A stretch of 64,000 bases of DNA from Spinactinospora alkalitolerans (lineage in GTDB: Bacteria > Actinomycetota > Actinomycetes > Streptosporangiales > Streptosporangiaceae). The DNA lies in contig NZ_JACCCC010000001.1 in NCBI RefSeq assembly GCF_013408795.1, forward strand, positions 5,146,001-5,210,000, written 5' to 3'. Shown here in pieces: positions 27,425 through 35,270 of this stretch. Position numbers and translations under genes: made by a program. The stretch's first letter is position 1. Every line of letters begins with the position of its first letter. Below the pieces are notes generated by a model. That model did no database searches and had not been told where the DNA came from. It saw only the letters and a list, made by a program, of their open reading frames with translations.

Positions 27425-28736
27425 ACTCGTTGACCGCGATCCCGGCGTTCCCGGGCTGGGCGCCGTGCTCGACCCGGAACCGCTGATGGAGAGGCTGACC
27501 GGGCCGCTGCCGCCCGGAGCGGAAGGACCCGCGCGGGTGCGCACCGACTACCTGCGCTACAAACCGGGGACGGGCGTCACCGGCACGCTCGTGCTGGAGT
27601 ACCCGGGCGCCGGCGTCCGCTTCGCCCGCGTGACCGCGCTGGCACCGGAGCCCGGCGGCGGGAAGCTGGACAAGGAGATCGACTACGCCCGCCGACGCGG
27701 CGGTCGAGCCCCGGACCACCGGGTCGACGTCTCGCAGCTCTCGGTGCCCGAATGGGACGGGCCGATCGTCGACCGCGGCCTGTCCCTGGTCGTCGTCCCG
27801 CCGCTGGACGACCGCGGTGTCCCCGCCGTCCGGCACTTCGCCGCGGCGCCCGAGGCGTTCACCTCGCCCGGCGCGCGACGGGTGCGCACGCTGCGCTACA
27901 AGCCGGGTCGACGCTGGGTGGGTCGGGTCGACGACGCCGAGGGGCGGCCCACGCACGCGGTCCGCTGCCGGGCGGGGTCCGTCAACGTCGCCGCGCACAT
28001 CGCGCTGGCCGGCGCGGGACTGCCGGTGCCCGACCTCACCAGGATCAGCCGCCACGGGGTGCTGGCCACCCGGTGGATCCCGGGCGAGTCGATGGAGGCG
28101 CTGCTGGAGGCCGGCGGCCGGGAGGCGGCGCGCGCGCCGCTCGCCGGGGCCGGGGCGCTGCTGGCGAGGGTGCACGGGGTCGCGACGCCGCGTGAGCTGC
28201 CGGCGGTGGAGACCGGGAGCGAATTCGGCGAGTCCGGCGCGCTCGGGGGGCTCGGGGGCGCGGTGCGCGCGGTCACGGCGCTGCTGCCGGGCCTGGAGGA
28301 GCGGACGGAGGCGCTGGCCCGCGCGTGCGCGCCGGTCCTGACCGACCCGGCCGCGCCGCGGACCCTGGTCCACGGGGACTTCTCCGCCGACCAGGTCCTC
28401 ATCGGCGCTTCGGGGCTCGCGCTGATCGACCTGGACCGGGTCCGCGCGGCGAATCCGGCCGTCGACCTGGCGAGCTTCGCCGCCGCCGAGATCGCGGCGG
28501 GCCGGACCGCACCGGGAACCGCCCCGGCCGCGGCGCTCGGCCCGCTGCTGGAGGGCTACCTCGCGACCGCGTCGGCCGCTGCCGCCGACCGCCTGCGCCA
28601 CGACCTGCCCGCCCACACCGCCGCCGCGCTGCTGCGCCGCGCGACCGACCCCTTCCGGCACCGCGCCCCCGAGTGGGACAGCCGGGTCCGCGCCCTGATC
28701 GCGGCCGCCGAGGCGTCACTTCCCCGCCGATCTTGA
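27402..28736 (+). CDS. APH-fold phosphotransferase (operon kinase 1)
   Basis: 444 residues with an APH/choline-kinase-like catalytic core: VHGDFSADQVLIG (about 323-335, His-Gly-Asp and the metal ligand) and LALIDLDRVRAANPAVDLASF (about 340-360). The N-terminal ~200 residues contain two YLRYKPG/LRYKPG-type segments that look like an internal repeat of a strand-turn unit. GTG 27402 lies inside the end of the ABC gene with AGGAGG 7 nt upstream, so expression is coupled to the exporter. The substrate is unknown: a sugar, aminocyclitol or glycosylated intermediate is plausible. Confidence 0.78.
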   Translation: MLQAADVELVDRDPGVPGLGAVLDPEPLMERLTGPLPPGAEGPARVRTDYLRYKPGTGVTGTLVLEYPGAGVRFARVTALAPEPGGGKLDKEIDYARRRGGRAPDHRVDVSQLSVPEWDGPIVDRGLSLVVVPPLDDRGVPAVRHFAAAPEAFTSPGARRVRTLRYKPGRRWVGRVDDAEGRPTHAVRCRAGSVNVAAHIALAGAGLPVPDLTRISRHGVLATRWIPGESMEALLEAGGREAARAPLAGAGALLARVHGVATPRELPAVETGSEFGESGALGGLGGAVRAVTALLPGLEERTEALARACAPVLTDPAAPRTLVHGDFSADQVLIGASGLALIDLDRVRAANPAVDLASFAAAEIAAGRTAPGTAPAAALGPLLEGYLATASAAAADRLRHDLPAHTAAALLRRATDPFRHRAPEWDSRVRALIAAAEASLPRRS

Positions 28737-28962
28737 CCGTGAGTTTCAACCTCGACCATCGGGGGTTTTGGAGCCTCAGCCGAAGGAGGGATCCGCGGTG
28801 ACCGGACGATGGCGCACGCCGCCCCCGGCCTCAAGGGGTCGAGGTGGAAGGGAGGCGAGACGGGAAACCGGCACCGCCCTGGTTTAAAGGCCTCCCACGG
28901 GCAAGTCCTTTGTTGAGGGCCACGAGATCCCCCCGACCGCCCCCCCTACCTGTGGAGCCCCC

Positions 28963-30090
28963 ATGAACGAGGCGCCCATCCGCGACCGTGCCTTCCACCT
29001 CTCCCATCCGGTGACGGACGAACGACTGCGACTACGCCGCGCATGGCCCCGCGACGAGGGGCACCTGCTACTGGAGTGGGAGACCCCGCACGGCGAGCCG
29101 GTCCCCGGCCAGTGGTTCGCCGACCCGGCCCGGTTGAACCGGGCCGCCGCGGCGACCGAAGGCGCCGTGCCCCTGCCCGAGGAGGGGGTGCTGCTGCAGC
29201 CGGACGGCGCCGACCGCCGGCTGCCCGCGCTGCACGGGCTCGTCGCGCGCGCGGACGCCCGGCTGATCGCGCACCGGCCGGAGCGGCGCGCCGTCGTGCG
29301 CACCGCGGAGGGCTACGCCAAGGTCGTGCGGCCCGAGCGGGTGGCCGATCTGGTCTCCCGCTGCGAGCGCGCCGCCCGGTACGCCGACGGGGCCTTCACG
29401 GTCCCCGAGCTGATCAGGGCCGAGGACTCCGGCGTCACCCTGTGGTCGGCGCTGCCCGGCGAACCGCTGCACGAGCTGAGCCGCGCCACCAGGGTCGGCG
29501 ATCCGCTGCTCGCCTGGTACAGGGCCGGCGCCGCGCTGGCCGCGCTGCACGCCGTTCCGGCCGACGGGGGCGGCGGAGTCGGACCGGGCGCACACACCCC
29601 GGCCGACGAGCGCGCGGCGGTGCTGCGCTGGCTCGGTCCGGCCCGGCGCTTCGGCCTGCTCCCCGACGTCGACCCCGAACCGGCACTGGCCCCGCTGTTC
29701 GAGGCCGACGCCGCCCGGATCGGGCCGGTCCACCGCGACTGCTACGACAAGCAGTTCGTCGCCGACCCGGCCGACGAGCGGATCGGCCTGCTCGACATGG
29801 ACACGCTGACCACCGGCGAACCGGCGCTGGACGCGGCCAACGTCCTGGTGCACATCGCCCTGCGCCGCGCGCAGGGGCGGCTCACCCCCGGCCGCGCCGA
29901 GGCGTTCCGCTCGGCCTTCCTGAGCGGTCTGCGCCCGGACCGCGAGACCCATGAACGGATCCCCGCCTACGCCGCGGCGGCCCGGCTGCGGCTGGCCGGC
30001 GTCTACGCCTTCCGTCCCCGCTGGCGGCGGCTGGCCCGCGATCTGATGAACGAGGCGCTGCGCTCGTCCCCGGCCGCGGCGCGACCGTGA
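28963..30090 (+). CDS. APH-fold phosphotransferase (operon kinase 2)
   Basis: 375 residues with the APH-like catalytic loop VHRDCYDKQFV (His at about 257, Asp259) and metal site GLLDMDTLTTGEPALDAANVL (about 276-295), both intact. The first ~100 residues (VTDERLRLRRAWPRDEGHLLLEWE) are not recognisable. ATG 28963 has GTGGAG 6 nt upstream. It is separated from kinase 1 by 226 bp in which I see no clear terminator, so it may be read through or have its own promoter. Two sequential APH-fold kinases next to glycosyltransferases and an exporter is an unusual arrangement. Confidence 0.75.
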   Translation: MNEAPIRDRAFHLSHPVTDERLRLRRAWPRDEGHLLLEWETPHGEPVPGQWFADPARLNRAAAATEGAVPLPEEGVLLQPDGADRRLPALHGLVARADARLIAHRPERRAVVRTAEGYAKVVRPERVADLVSRCERAARYADGAFTVPELIRAEDSGVTLWSALPGEPLHELSRATRVGDPLLAWYRAGAALAALHAVPADGGGGVGPGAHTPADERAAVLRWLGPARRFGLLPDVDPEPALAPLFEADAARIGPVHRDCYDKQFVADPADERIGLLDMDTLTTGEPALDAANVLVHIALRRAQGRLTPGRAEAFRSAFLSGLRPDRETHERIPAYAAAARLRLAGVYAFRPRWRRLARDLMNEALRSSPAAARP

Positions 30091-30118
30091 CCGCCCCGCC
30101 CCTCGTCCCTTCCCCGCT

Positions 30119-30844
30119 CTACAGCCACGCGGGGAGCCCGGGGAGGTCCTCGTCGGTTCCGGTGCGCAGCCGCGCGCCCGGGTCGCGGCCGGTGAGCCAG
30201 CCCAGCAGGTCGCTCGCCGGACCGATCACCTCGACCGCGGCGGGGGCCTCCCCCACGGTCCAGGTGGCGGCGTCGCGGTCGGTGGCGACCAGCCGCAGGG
30301 CCGGCGCCTCACCGGCCGCGGTCAGGTCGGCGCAGGTCCGCTCCAGCAGGGCGTCGACGAGGTCCGCGGGAAGGTCGGCGCAGGTCCGGCCGACGTTGAG
30401 GTCGACGAGGTGCAGCCACACCTCCACGGTCCGCAGCCACGGCAGGTCGCTCGCGGGGAACGCCCCGCGCTTCGGGTGGAACAACCGCGCCGACAGCGCC
30501 TCCTCGGGCAGTTCGTCCAGCGCCTCCTCCAGCCGCCGCGCGGAGTCGGTGAACTCCGCGCGCAGCCACTCCGGCGGGTCCTGGGAACCCTCCTCGATCG
30601 CGGCGTCGCGGGCCTCGCGACTCGCGTACATCCGGGTCTCCACGCCGGTCCTCGCCCATGTCACCATGTTCATCAGCGCTCCGGCGTTGCCCACCAGGTG
30701 GGCGATGACGTGCGCACGGGTCCAGCCGGGCAGCCGGGAGGGGCCGCGGAAGTCGACGTCGGGAAGCTCCGCGACGTGTTCGGCGAGGAGTTCGGTGCCC
30801 TGCTCGAGCCAGTCGTGGATCTGCGTGCGTTCGCGCTCGGTCAT
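30119..30844 (-). CDS. mycothiol-dependent maleylpyruvate isomerase family protein (DinB-like)
   Basis: 241 residues of the MDMPI/DinB four-helix family: LPDVDFRGPSRLPGWTRAHVIAHLVGNAGALMNMV near the N-terminus contains the metal-binding His of the family, and LRTVEVWLHLVDLNVG supplies the others. Members use mycothiol as cofactor to isomerise or transfer groups, or detoxify; the reaction here is unknown. ATG 30844 is preceded by a moderate AAAGAG; ATG 30880 (after AGGGGGA) would add 12 residues and is also possible. It ends 28 bp from the convergent kinase 2 stop. Confidence 0.82.
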   Translation of the reverse strand: MTERERTQIHDWLEQGTELLAEHVAELPDVDFRGPSRLPGWTRAHVIAHLVGNAGALMNMVTWARTGVETRMYASREARDAAIEEGSQDPPEWLRAEFTDSARRLEEALDELPEEALSARLFHPKRGAFPASDLPWLRTVEVWLHLVDLNVGRTCADLPADLVDALLERTCADLTAAGEAPALRLVATDRDAATWTVGEAPAAVEVIGPASDLLGWLTGRDPGARLRTGTDEDLPGLPAWL

Positions 30845-31206
30845 CGAGCTCTTTCTGATCAGGGGGTCGTGTCGCCCCATAGATCCCCCTTGCTCACCGG
30901 AGTATTCCGGACATCGGGCACCGGTCCCGGCCGGACCGGCGATGGTGGTGCCTGCACCCCTACGACGAGGGGAGACAGGGGGTGGCTTCGACCGGATTAC
31001 TTGCCTTCGCATGGACGACCTCCCACACTTGGTGATGAGGGACCGACACTCCCTTCACCTGAAGAAACGACAACGACGAGGCGCCGACCGGCGGGGGGCG
31101 ACCCGGGCCGGACCGGCCGCGAACCCCGCTGCGGGCCGCGGCGCGCCGCAATCCCACGAACGCGCTTCCGCGCTCCTTTTCGCGGATCGGACTGGAGAAG
31201 AACCAC
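30845..31206. other. divergent intergenic region, 362 bp
   Basis: It holds the promoters of two divergent genes. I see no convincing -10/-35 pair, repeat or hidden gene. Short frames here are not supported. Confidence 0.4.
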
Positions 31207-32016
31207 ATGGCTGTCCACCCACAGGTGCGAACCGTGGCCGAGGCGTTCCTGCAGGACGCCGACACCGAGGCCCCGGGCTTGGTGGACGGCCTGTACCTGA
31301 CCGGCTCGGTCGCCCTGTGCGACTACCGCCCGCACGCCAGCGACGTCGACTTCGTGGTGGTCACCTCGCGGCGCATCACCGACGCCGACCGCGCGGCGCT
31401 GCGCCGGGTCCACTCGCGCATGCGCTCCCGCTTCCCCCGGCCGCAGTTCAACGGCATCCACGTCACCTGGGACGACCTCACCGCCGACCCGCTGTCCTGC
31501 GGACCGGTCGTGTCCGTGCTCGGCGGCCGGTTCCGCGCCAAGGCCAGCGCCGACGTCAACCCGGTCACCTGGCACATCCTCGCCGAGAAGGGCGTACCCG
31601 TCCGCGGTCCGCTCCCGGTCGAGCTCGACGTGTGGGACGAGCGCGAGGGCCTGCGCGCGTGGTCGCTGGGCAACCTCGACGAGCACTGGCGCCGCTGGCG
31701 GGCGAAGGCCGGCCGGCTGATCACTCCCCGGGGCATGGCCGCGCTGGGCTCCCTTGCCCCGTCCTGGGGCGTGCTCAGCGTCAGCCGGCTGCACTTCACG
31801 CTGCGCACGGGGGAGATCACCTCGAAGTCCGGCGCCGGCCTCTACGCCCTGCACGCCTTCCCCGAGCGCTGGGAGCGCATCGTCAACGAGTGCCTGCGCA
31901 TCCGCCGGAACTCGAGGCTGCCCTCGCTGTACGAGAGCGCGCTGGCCCGCCGCCGCGCCGCACTGGACTACATCGAGATGGTTCTGGACGACGCCCTGAC
32001 CCCGAACCCGGCCTAG
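31207..32016 (+). CDS. AadA-like nucleotidyltransferase (DUF4111 type)
   Basis: 269 residues. The nucleotidyltransferase motif TGSVALCDYRPHASDVDFVV (Gly33-Ser34, Asp46, Asp48) matches the GS...DxD active site of aminoglycoside 3''-adenylyltransferases, and the C-terminal helical region (ITPRGMAALGSLAPSWGVLS, ALHAFPERWERIVNECLRIR) fits the AadA/DUF4111 layout. It would transfer AMP to a hydroxyl of a small molecule, possibly an aminoglycoside. GGAG lies 9 nt before ATG 31207. Chromosomal AadA-like genes often have no resistance role, so this is a fold-based prediction. Confidence 0.8.
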   Translation: MAVHPQVRTVAEAFLQDADTEAPGLVDGLYLTGSVALCDYRPHASDVDFVVVTSRRITDADRAALRRVHSRMRSRFPRPQFNGIHVTWDDLTADPLSCGPVVSVLGGRFRAKASADVNPVTWHILAEKGVPVRGPLPVELDVWDEREGLRAWSLGNLDEHWRRWRAKAGRLITPRGMAALGSLAPSWGVLSVSRLHFTLRTGEITSKSGAGLYALHAFPERWERIVNECLRIRRNSRLPSLYESALARRRAALDYIEMVLDDALTPNPA

Positions 32017-32274
32017 CCACGGCGGCGGGAGCCGTCGAGACGGTCTCCGATGGCGCCTCTTGACCTCGGCCTGACCAGCGTTTGCGTTGACTCGGGCAGG
32101 TCGGGGTGCTCGACTTTGAGGAGGAGAGAGGGCGAACCGGACCGTCGCGTCCGACCGTCTGTTCCCGCCGCCAAGGGTGTCCTGCCCACGGACTCCACCC
32201 CGTCCAGCCACCGATCGGGGCCGCGGCCATCGGCGCCCGAGCCCTCAATCGGATCCTCAATCGAGGAGTCTCCC

Positions 32275-32673
32275 GTGTCCAACGTCGATATCGTCCGCAG
32301 CGGCTACGAGGCTTTCGCGCGCCAGGACATCCCTGCTCTGCTCTCGCTGTTCGATGACTCCGTCGAGTGGTACTCGCCCGATGAACTGCCCGAAGGCGGG
32401 ACCTATCGCGGTCCGGCGGGCGTGGACGAGTTCTTCGCCAAGCTGCCCACGTACTACGGCGAGTTGCACGGCGATCCGGACCGGTTCTACGAGGTCGACG
32501 ACCGGGTCATCGTCGAAGGCCGCCAGTACGGCTCCGTGGTCGGCGGCGCCGCTTTCGAGTGCGGCTTCGCCCACTTCTGGACCCTGCGCGACGGCAAGGT
32601 GACCGCTTTCCGCGAATACTCGGACACCGGCAGGGTCCTGTCGCTGATTTCACCGCCGTTGACGGCCACCTGA
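32275..32673 (+). CDS. SnoaL-like / NTF2-fold protein
   Basis: A 132-residue small alpha+beta barrel protein: NVDIVRSGYEAFARQDIPALLSLFDDSVEWYSP at the start and AHFWTLRDGKVTAFREYSDT at the end are the standard limits of the SnoaL/ketosteroid-isomerase-like fold. It could be an isomerase, cyclase or simple binding protein. GTG 32275 has GAGGAG 6 nt upstream; the open frame extends upstream without a better start. A TTGACT at 32087-32092 could be its -35. Confidence 0.8.
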   Translation: MSNVDIVRSGYEAFARQDIPALLSLFDDSVEWYSPDELPEGGTYRGPAGVDEFFAKLPTYYGELHGDPDRFYEVDDRVIVEGRQYGSVVGGAAFECGFAHFWTLRDGKVTAFREYSDTGRVLSLISPPLTAT

Positions 32674-32798
32674 CTCCGGATAACCGGCTCACCACGCCGG
32701 GCGCCGGCGGCGGACCTCTTCTCGCCGTGAAGGGCCCTCCCCGTCCGCCTGAACGCCGGCCGTACTCCGACCGCCGTACGGGTGCGGGGCGGCCGCCG

Positions 32799-32804
32799 TA
32801 CGCT
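32799..32804 (+). promoter_or_regulatory. -10 box of a likely leaderless transcript
   Basis: TACGCT is followed by 7 nt and then ATG 32812, with no Shine-Dalgarno. This is the geometry of actinobacterial leaderless mRNAs, in which transcription starts at the start codon. Confidence 0.45.
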
Positions 32805-32811
32805 GATGGAC

Positions 32812-33255
32812 ATGGGACACCGACACCCCAGCAGGCTGCAGGACGCCGAGATCGCGCACCCGCGCGCCCGGTGGCTCCTGCGCGCCGAGTTGGCCTACTG
32901 CAAGGAGTGCATGAACCAGGGCGAGAAGGAGGCCCTCTCCGATCTCCGTCCCGAGGGCATGTTCGACTCCCTCTGGCAGGGATGGATCCTGCAGCAGGTC
33001 GCGAAGTGGCGCGATCCCAAGCGCAAGTCGGCCTTTCCCGCGATGGTCTCCGGCCTCGCCCCGCCGCACGAGGTCGCCTCGCTGCACATCCTCACCCGCG
33101 AGTGCATGTGGCTCTGCTCGGTCCACGGGGCCCGCGGGACCAAGGTGGACTCCTCGGCCGTCCTGGACGCGCTGAGCCAGATGTCGCGCAACGACAGGTC
33201 CCTGGTGCTCGACGACGTGCTCGACGGGCTGGCGGAGGGCAACGCCGTCGCCTGA
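32812..33255 (+). CDS. hypothetical protein
   Basis: 147 residues, not recognised. It looks soluble and mostly helical (RARWLLRAELAYCKECMNQGEKEAL; HEVASLHILTRECMWLCSVHGARG) with several Cys that do not form an obvious metal motif. ATG 32812 suits a leaderless transcript; ATG 32806 would add two residues. It ends about 210 bp before the peptide deformylase, which has the same direction and a similar leaderless start. Confidence 0.65.
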   Translation: MGHRHPSRLQDAEIAHPRARWLLRAELAYCKECMNQGEKEALSDLRPEGMFDSLWQGWILQQVAKWRDPKRKSAFPAMVSGLAPPHEVASLHILTRECMWLCSVHGARGTKVDSSAVLDALSQMSRNDRSLVLDDVLDGLAEGNAVA

Positions 33256-33455
33256 GCACGGCGAGCCGGTGACGAGCTGGTGCGGCAGGCGCGGGGAGGT
33301 GCTCAACGCCGGGGTGCGGACCCGCCCCGGCTGCGGCCGCGTCAACGGTCCGGTCCGCGGGGCGGCGGGCCGCTGTCGACCGGGCGCGCCCGGCCCGCCG
33401 CGCTTCGGGCGGTTCCGCGGCGAATCCGGAGGAATCACGGCGCGCCGGGCGCGGC

Positions 33456-33461
33456 TAACCT
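33456..33461 (+). promoter_or_regulatory. -10 box of leaderless peptide deformylase transcript
   Basis: TAACCT, 7 nt, then ATG 33469, with no ribosome-binding site. No clear -35 element. Confidence 0.5.
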
Positions 33462-33468
33462 TGCAGGC

Positions 33469-34023
33469 ATGACCATGCGCCCCATCGTGTACTTCGGCGA
33501 TCCCGTGCTCACGACGCCGACGACCCCCGTCACCACGTTCGACCGGCACACCGAAGCGCTGGTGCAGGACCTGCTGGACACCGTCGACGCCCCGGGACGC
33601 GCGGGCGTGGCGGCGACCCAGATCGGGGTGGGGCTGCGCGCGTTCAGCTACAACGTCGAGGACCGGATCGGCTACGTCATCAACCCCGAGATCGCCGAGC
33701 TCTCGGAGGAGACGCAGGAGGACGGCGAGGGCTGCCTGTCGGTCCCGGAGCTGTGGTATCCCACGCGGCGGGCGCAGCACGCCGTGGTCACCGGCGTCGA
33801 CGTGCGCAACGAGCCGGTCGTGCTGCGGGGGTCCGGCCTCATGGCGCGCTGCCTGCAGCATGAGACCGATCACCTCGACGGCATGCTCTACCTGGACCGG
33901 CTCGACCGCGACACCCGCCGCGCGGCGATGCGGGAGGTCCGGCGGTCCCCGTGGTTCCTGCGCGAGGAGCCGGCCGTGCCGGAGGCCCCGAAGCTCCCCA
34001 GCGCTTTCGGTGGACTAGGGTGA
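33469..34023 (+). CDS. def: peptide deformylase
   Basis: A 184-residue Fe/Zn peptide deformylase that removes the formyl group from nascent proteins. All three motifs are present: GVAATQIGVG (46-55), EGCLS with Cys89, and QHETDHLDG with His131, Glu132 and His135. Length is normal. The start ATG 33469 lacks a Shine-Dalgarno but follows a TAACCT box by 7 nt, supporting a leaderless message. Actinomycetes commonly carry more than one deformylase, so this may be a paralogue. Confidence 0.92.
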   Translation: MTMRPIVYFGDPVLTTPTTPVTTFDRHTEALVQDLLDTVDAPGRAGVAATQIGVGLRAFSYNVEDRIGYVINPEIAELSEETQEDGEGCLSVPELWYPTRRAQHAVVTGVDVRNEPVVLRGSGLMARCLQHETDHLDGMLYLDRLDRDTRRAAMREVRRSPWFLREEPAVPEAPKLPSAFGGLG

Positions 34024-34264
34024 CTCACGCTTTAGGCGACAAATCCGGACAACGACTAGGCGTATAACGGCGAGATCTCGTATGGTCTGCTGAAGCACCA
34101 CGTGGCTCACCGGAACCATCCGCCCCTCACGTGCCATCCCGGGCTACCCTCCCCAAGTGATGAGGGCCGATTCGAGCCGAAACCCGGTGACGCCGAGTCG
34201 GCCGCGGGTTCGTCCCGCGGAGCCGGAAACGGCGCCACAGGCCTGTCCCACGGAGCAACTCACA
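34024..34264 (+). promoter_or_regulatory. structured 5' leader of the secreted coiled-coil protein
   Basis: 241 bp without a gene. Near the 3' end are two adjacent hairpins: GCCGA-g-TCGGC (34192-34202) and CCGCGGG-TTCGT-CCCGCGG (34202-34220). Cyclic-di-AMP (ydaO) riboswitches often precede actinobacterial cell-wall hydrolase genes, and GAGCCGAAACCCGGTGACGC here loosely recalls their 3' part. I cannot see the 5' core of that riboswitch, so I claim only a structured leader. Confidence 0.35.
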
Positions 34265-35266
34265 GTGTCCAGAACCAGCACATCAGCCTTCCCCCCAGCC
34301 CGTCGCCGCGCGGCCGTGTTCGTCGGCCTGATCACCGCGGCGGCTCTCGCGTTCCCCGCACCCGCCTACGCCGATCCGGAGGAGGACGAGGTCAGCCTGG
34401 AGGAGCTGAACGAGCGCGCCGACACCCTTGAGGATGAGTACGACAGCGAGCTCCCCCAGTACACCAGCGCCAAGGAGGCCGCGGAGAAGGCCCAGGAGGA
34501 GCTCGACGAGATCAACGCGCAGCTGAAGGATGCCCGCGAGAGCGTCTCCCAGCTCGCCGCGACCCAGTACAAGGGCACCGGTCTCGACCCGGCCATGGAG
34601 GTCGTGCTGAGCGGTTCCCCCGAGGACATGCTCGACGACGCCGCGGCACTCAGCCAGGTCTCGCACAACAACGGCGCACGCGTGACCTCCCTCACCAACC
34701 TCCAGGACGAGGCCGAGCGGGCCAGCCAGAAGGCCGACGGCAAGCTGGAGGAGGCCCAGGAGCTGATCGACGACCTCGAGGAGCAGCGCGACGAGGTCAA
34801 GGAGAAGATCGAGCGCTACGAGGAGGAGCAGGTCCCCGAAGCCCCCGAGGACGACGGCGGGGGCGGCGACGGCGACGGCACCGTCCCCGACAGCGCACGG
34901 GGGCCGGGCTTCGACGGCGTCACGCCGCGCATGGCCGCGATCCGCGACGAGATCATCGGCCGGTTCGGCGCGCCCTACCCGGTCGGCTGCCTGCGTCCGG
35001 GCGACCCCGGTGAGCACGGTTCCGGCCGCGCCTGCGACTTCATGATGAGCTCGGGCGGGGCGATGCCTTCGGCCGAGAACCAGCGGCTCGGCACGCAGAT
35101 CGCCGAGTACGCCAAGAACAACGCCGACCGGCTGGGCGTCATGTACGTCATCTGGGAGCAGCGGATCTGGGACTCCCGCAACCCCGGCGCCGGCTGGAAG
35201 CCCATGGAGGACCGCGGCAGCATCACCGCCAACCACTACGACCACCCGCACGTGTCGTCGTACTAG
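34265..35266 (+). CDS. secreted coiled-coil protein with C-terminal ARB_07466/peptidase-like domain
   Basis: 333 residues. A Sec signal peptide (RRRAAVFVGLITAAALAFPAPAYA, cleavage after Ala36) is followed by a long acidic coiled coil (about 40-215: Glu/Lys/Ala-rich heptads like those of RipA/CwlO-type wall hydrolases) and an acidic Gly/Asp linker. The C-terminal domain has PVGCLRPGDPGEHGSGRACDF and NHYDHPHVSSY, an H...D...H pattern that resembles metallopeptidase-like domains found in actinobacterial secreted proteins. It probably acts in peptidoglycan remodelling. GTG 34265 has GGAG 9 nt upstream. It ends only 4 bp from the convergent MFS gene. Confidence 0.8.
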   Translation: MSRTSTSAFPPARRRAAVFVGLITAAALAFPAPAYADPEEDEVSLEELNERADTLEDEYDSELPQYTSAKEAAEKAQEELDEINAQLKDARESVSQLAATQYKGTGLDPAMEVVLSGSPEDMLDDAAALSQVSHNNGARVTSLTNLQDEAERASQKADGKLEEAQELIDDLEEQRDEVKEKIERYEEEQVPEAPEDDGGGGDGDGTVPDSARGPGFDGVTPRMAAIRDEIIGRFGAPYPVGCLRPGDPGEHGSGRACDFMMSSGGAMPSAENQRLGTQIAEYAKNNADRLGVMYVIWEQRIWDSRNPGAGWKPMEDRGSITANHYDHPHVSSY

Positions 35267-35270
35267 CGGC

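Noticed and set aside
34150-34220. ydaO (c-di-AMP) riboswitch
   Set aside because: The context fits, but the conserved GGGGTGAA-type core is not visible, so I list only a structured leader.
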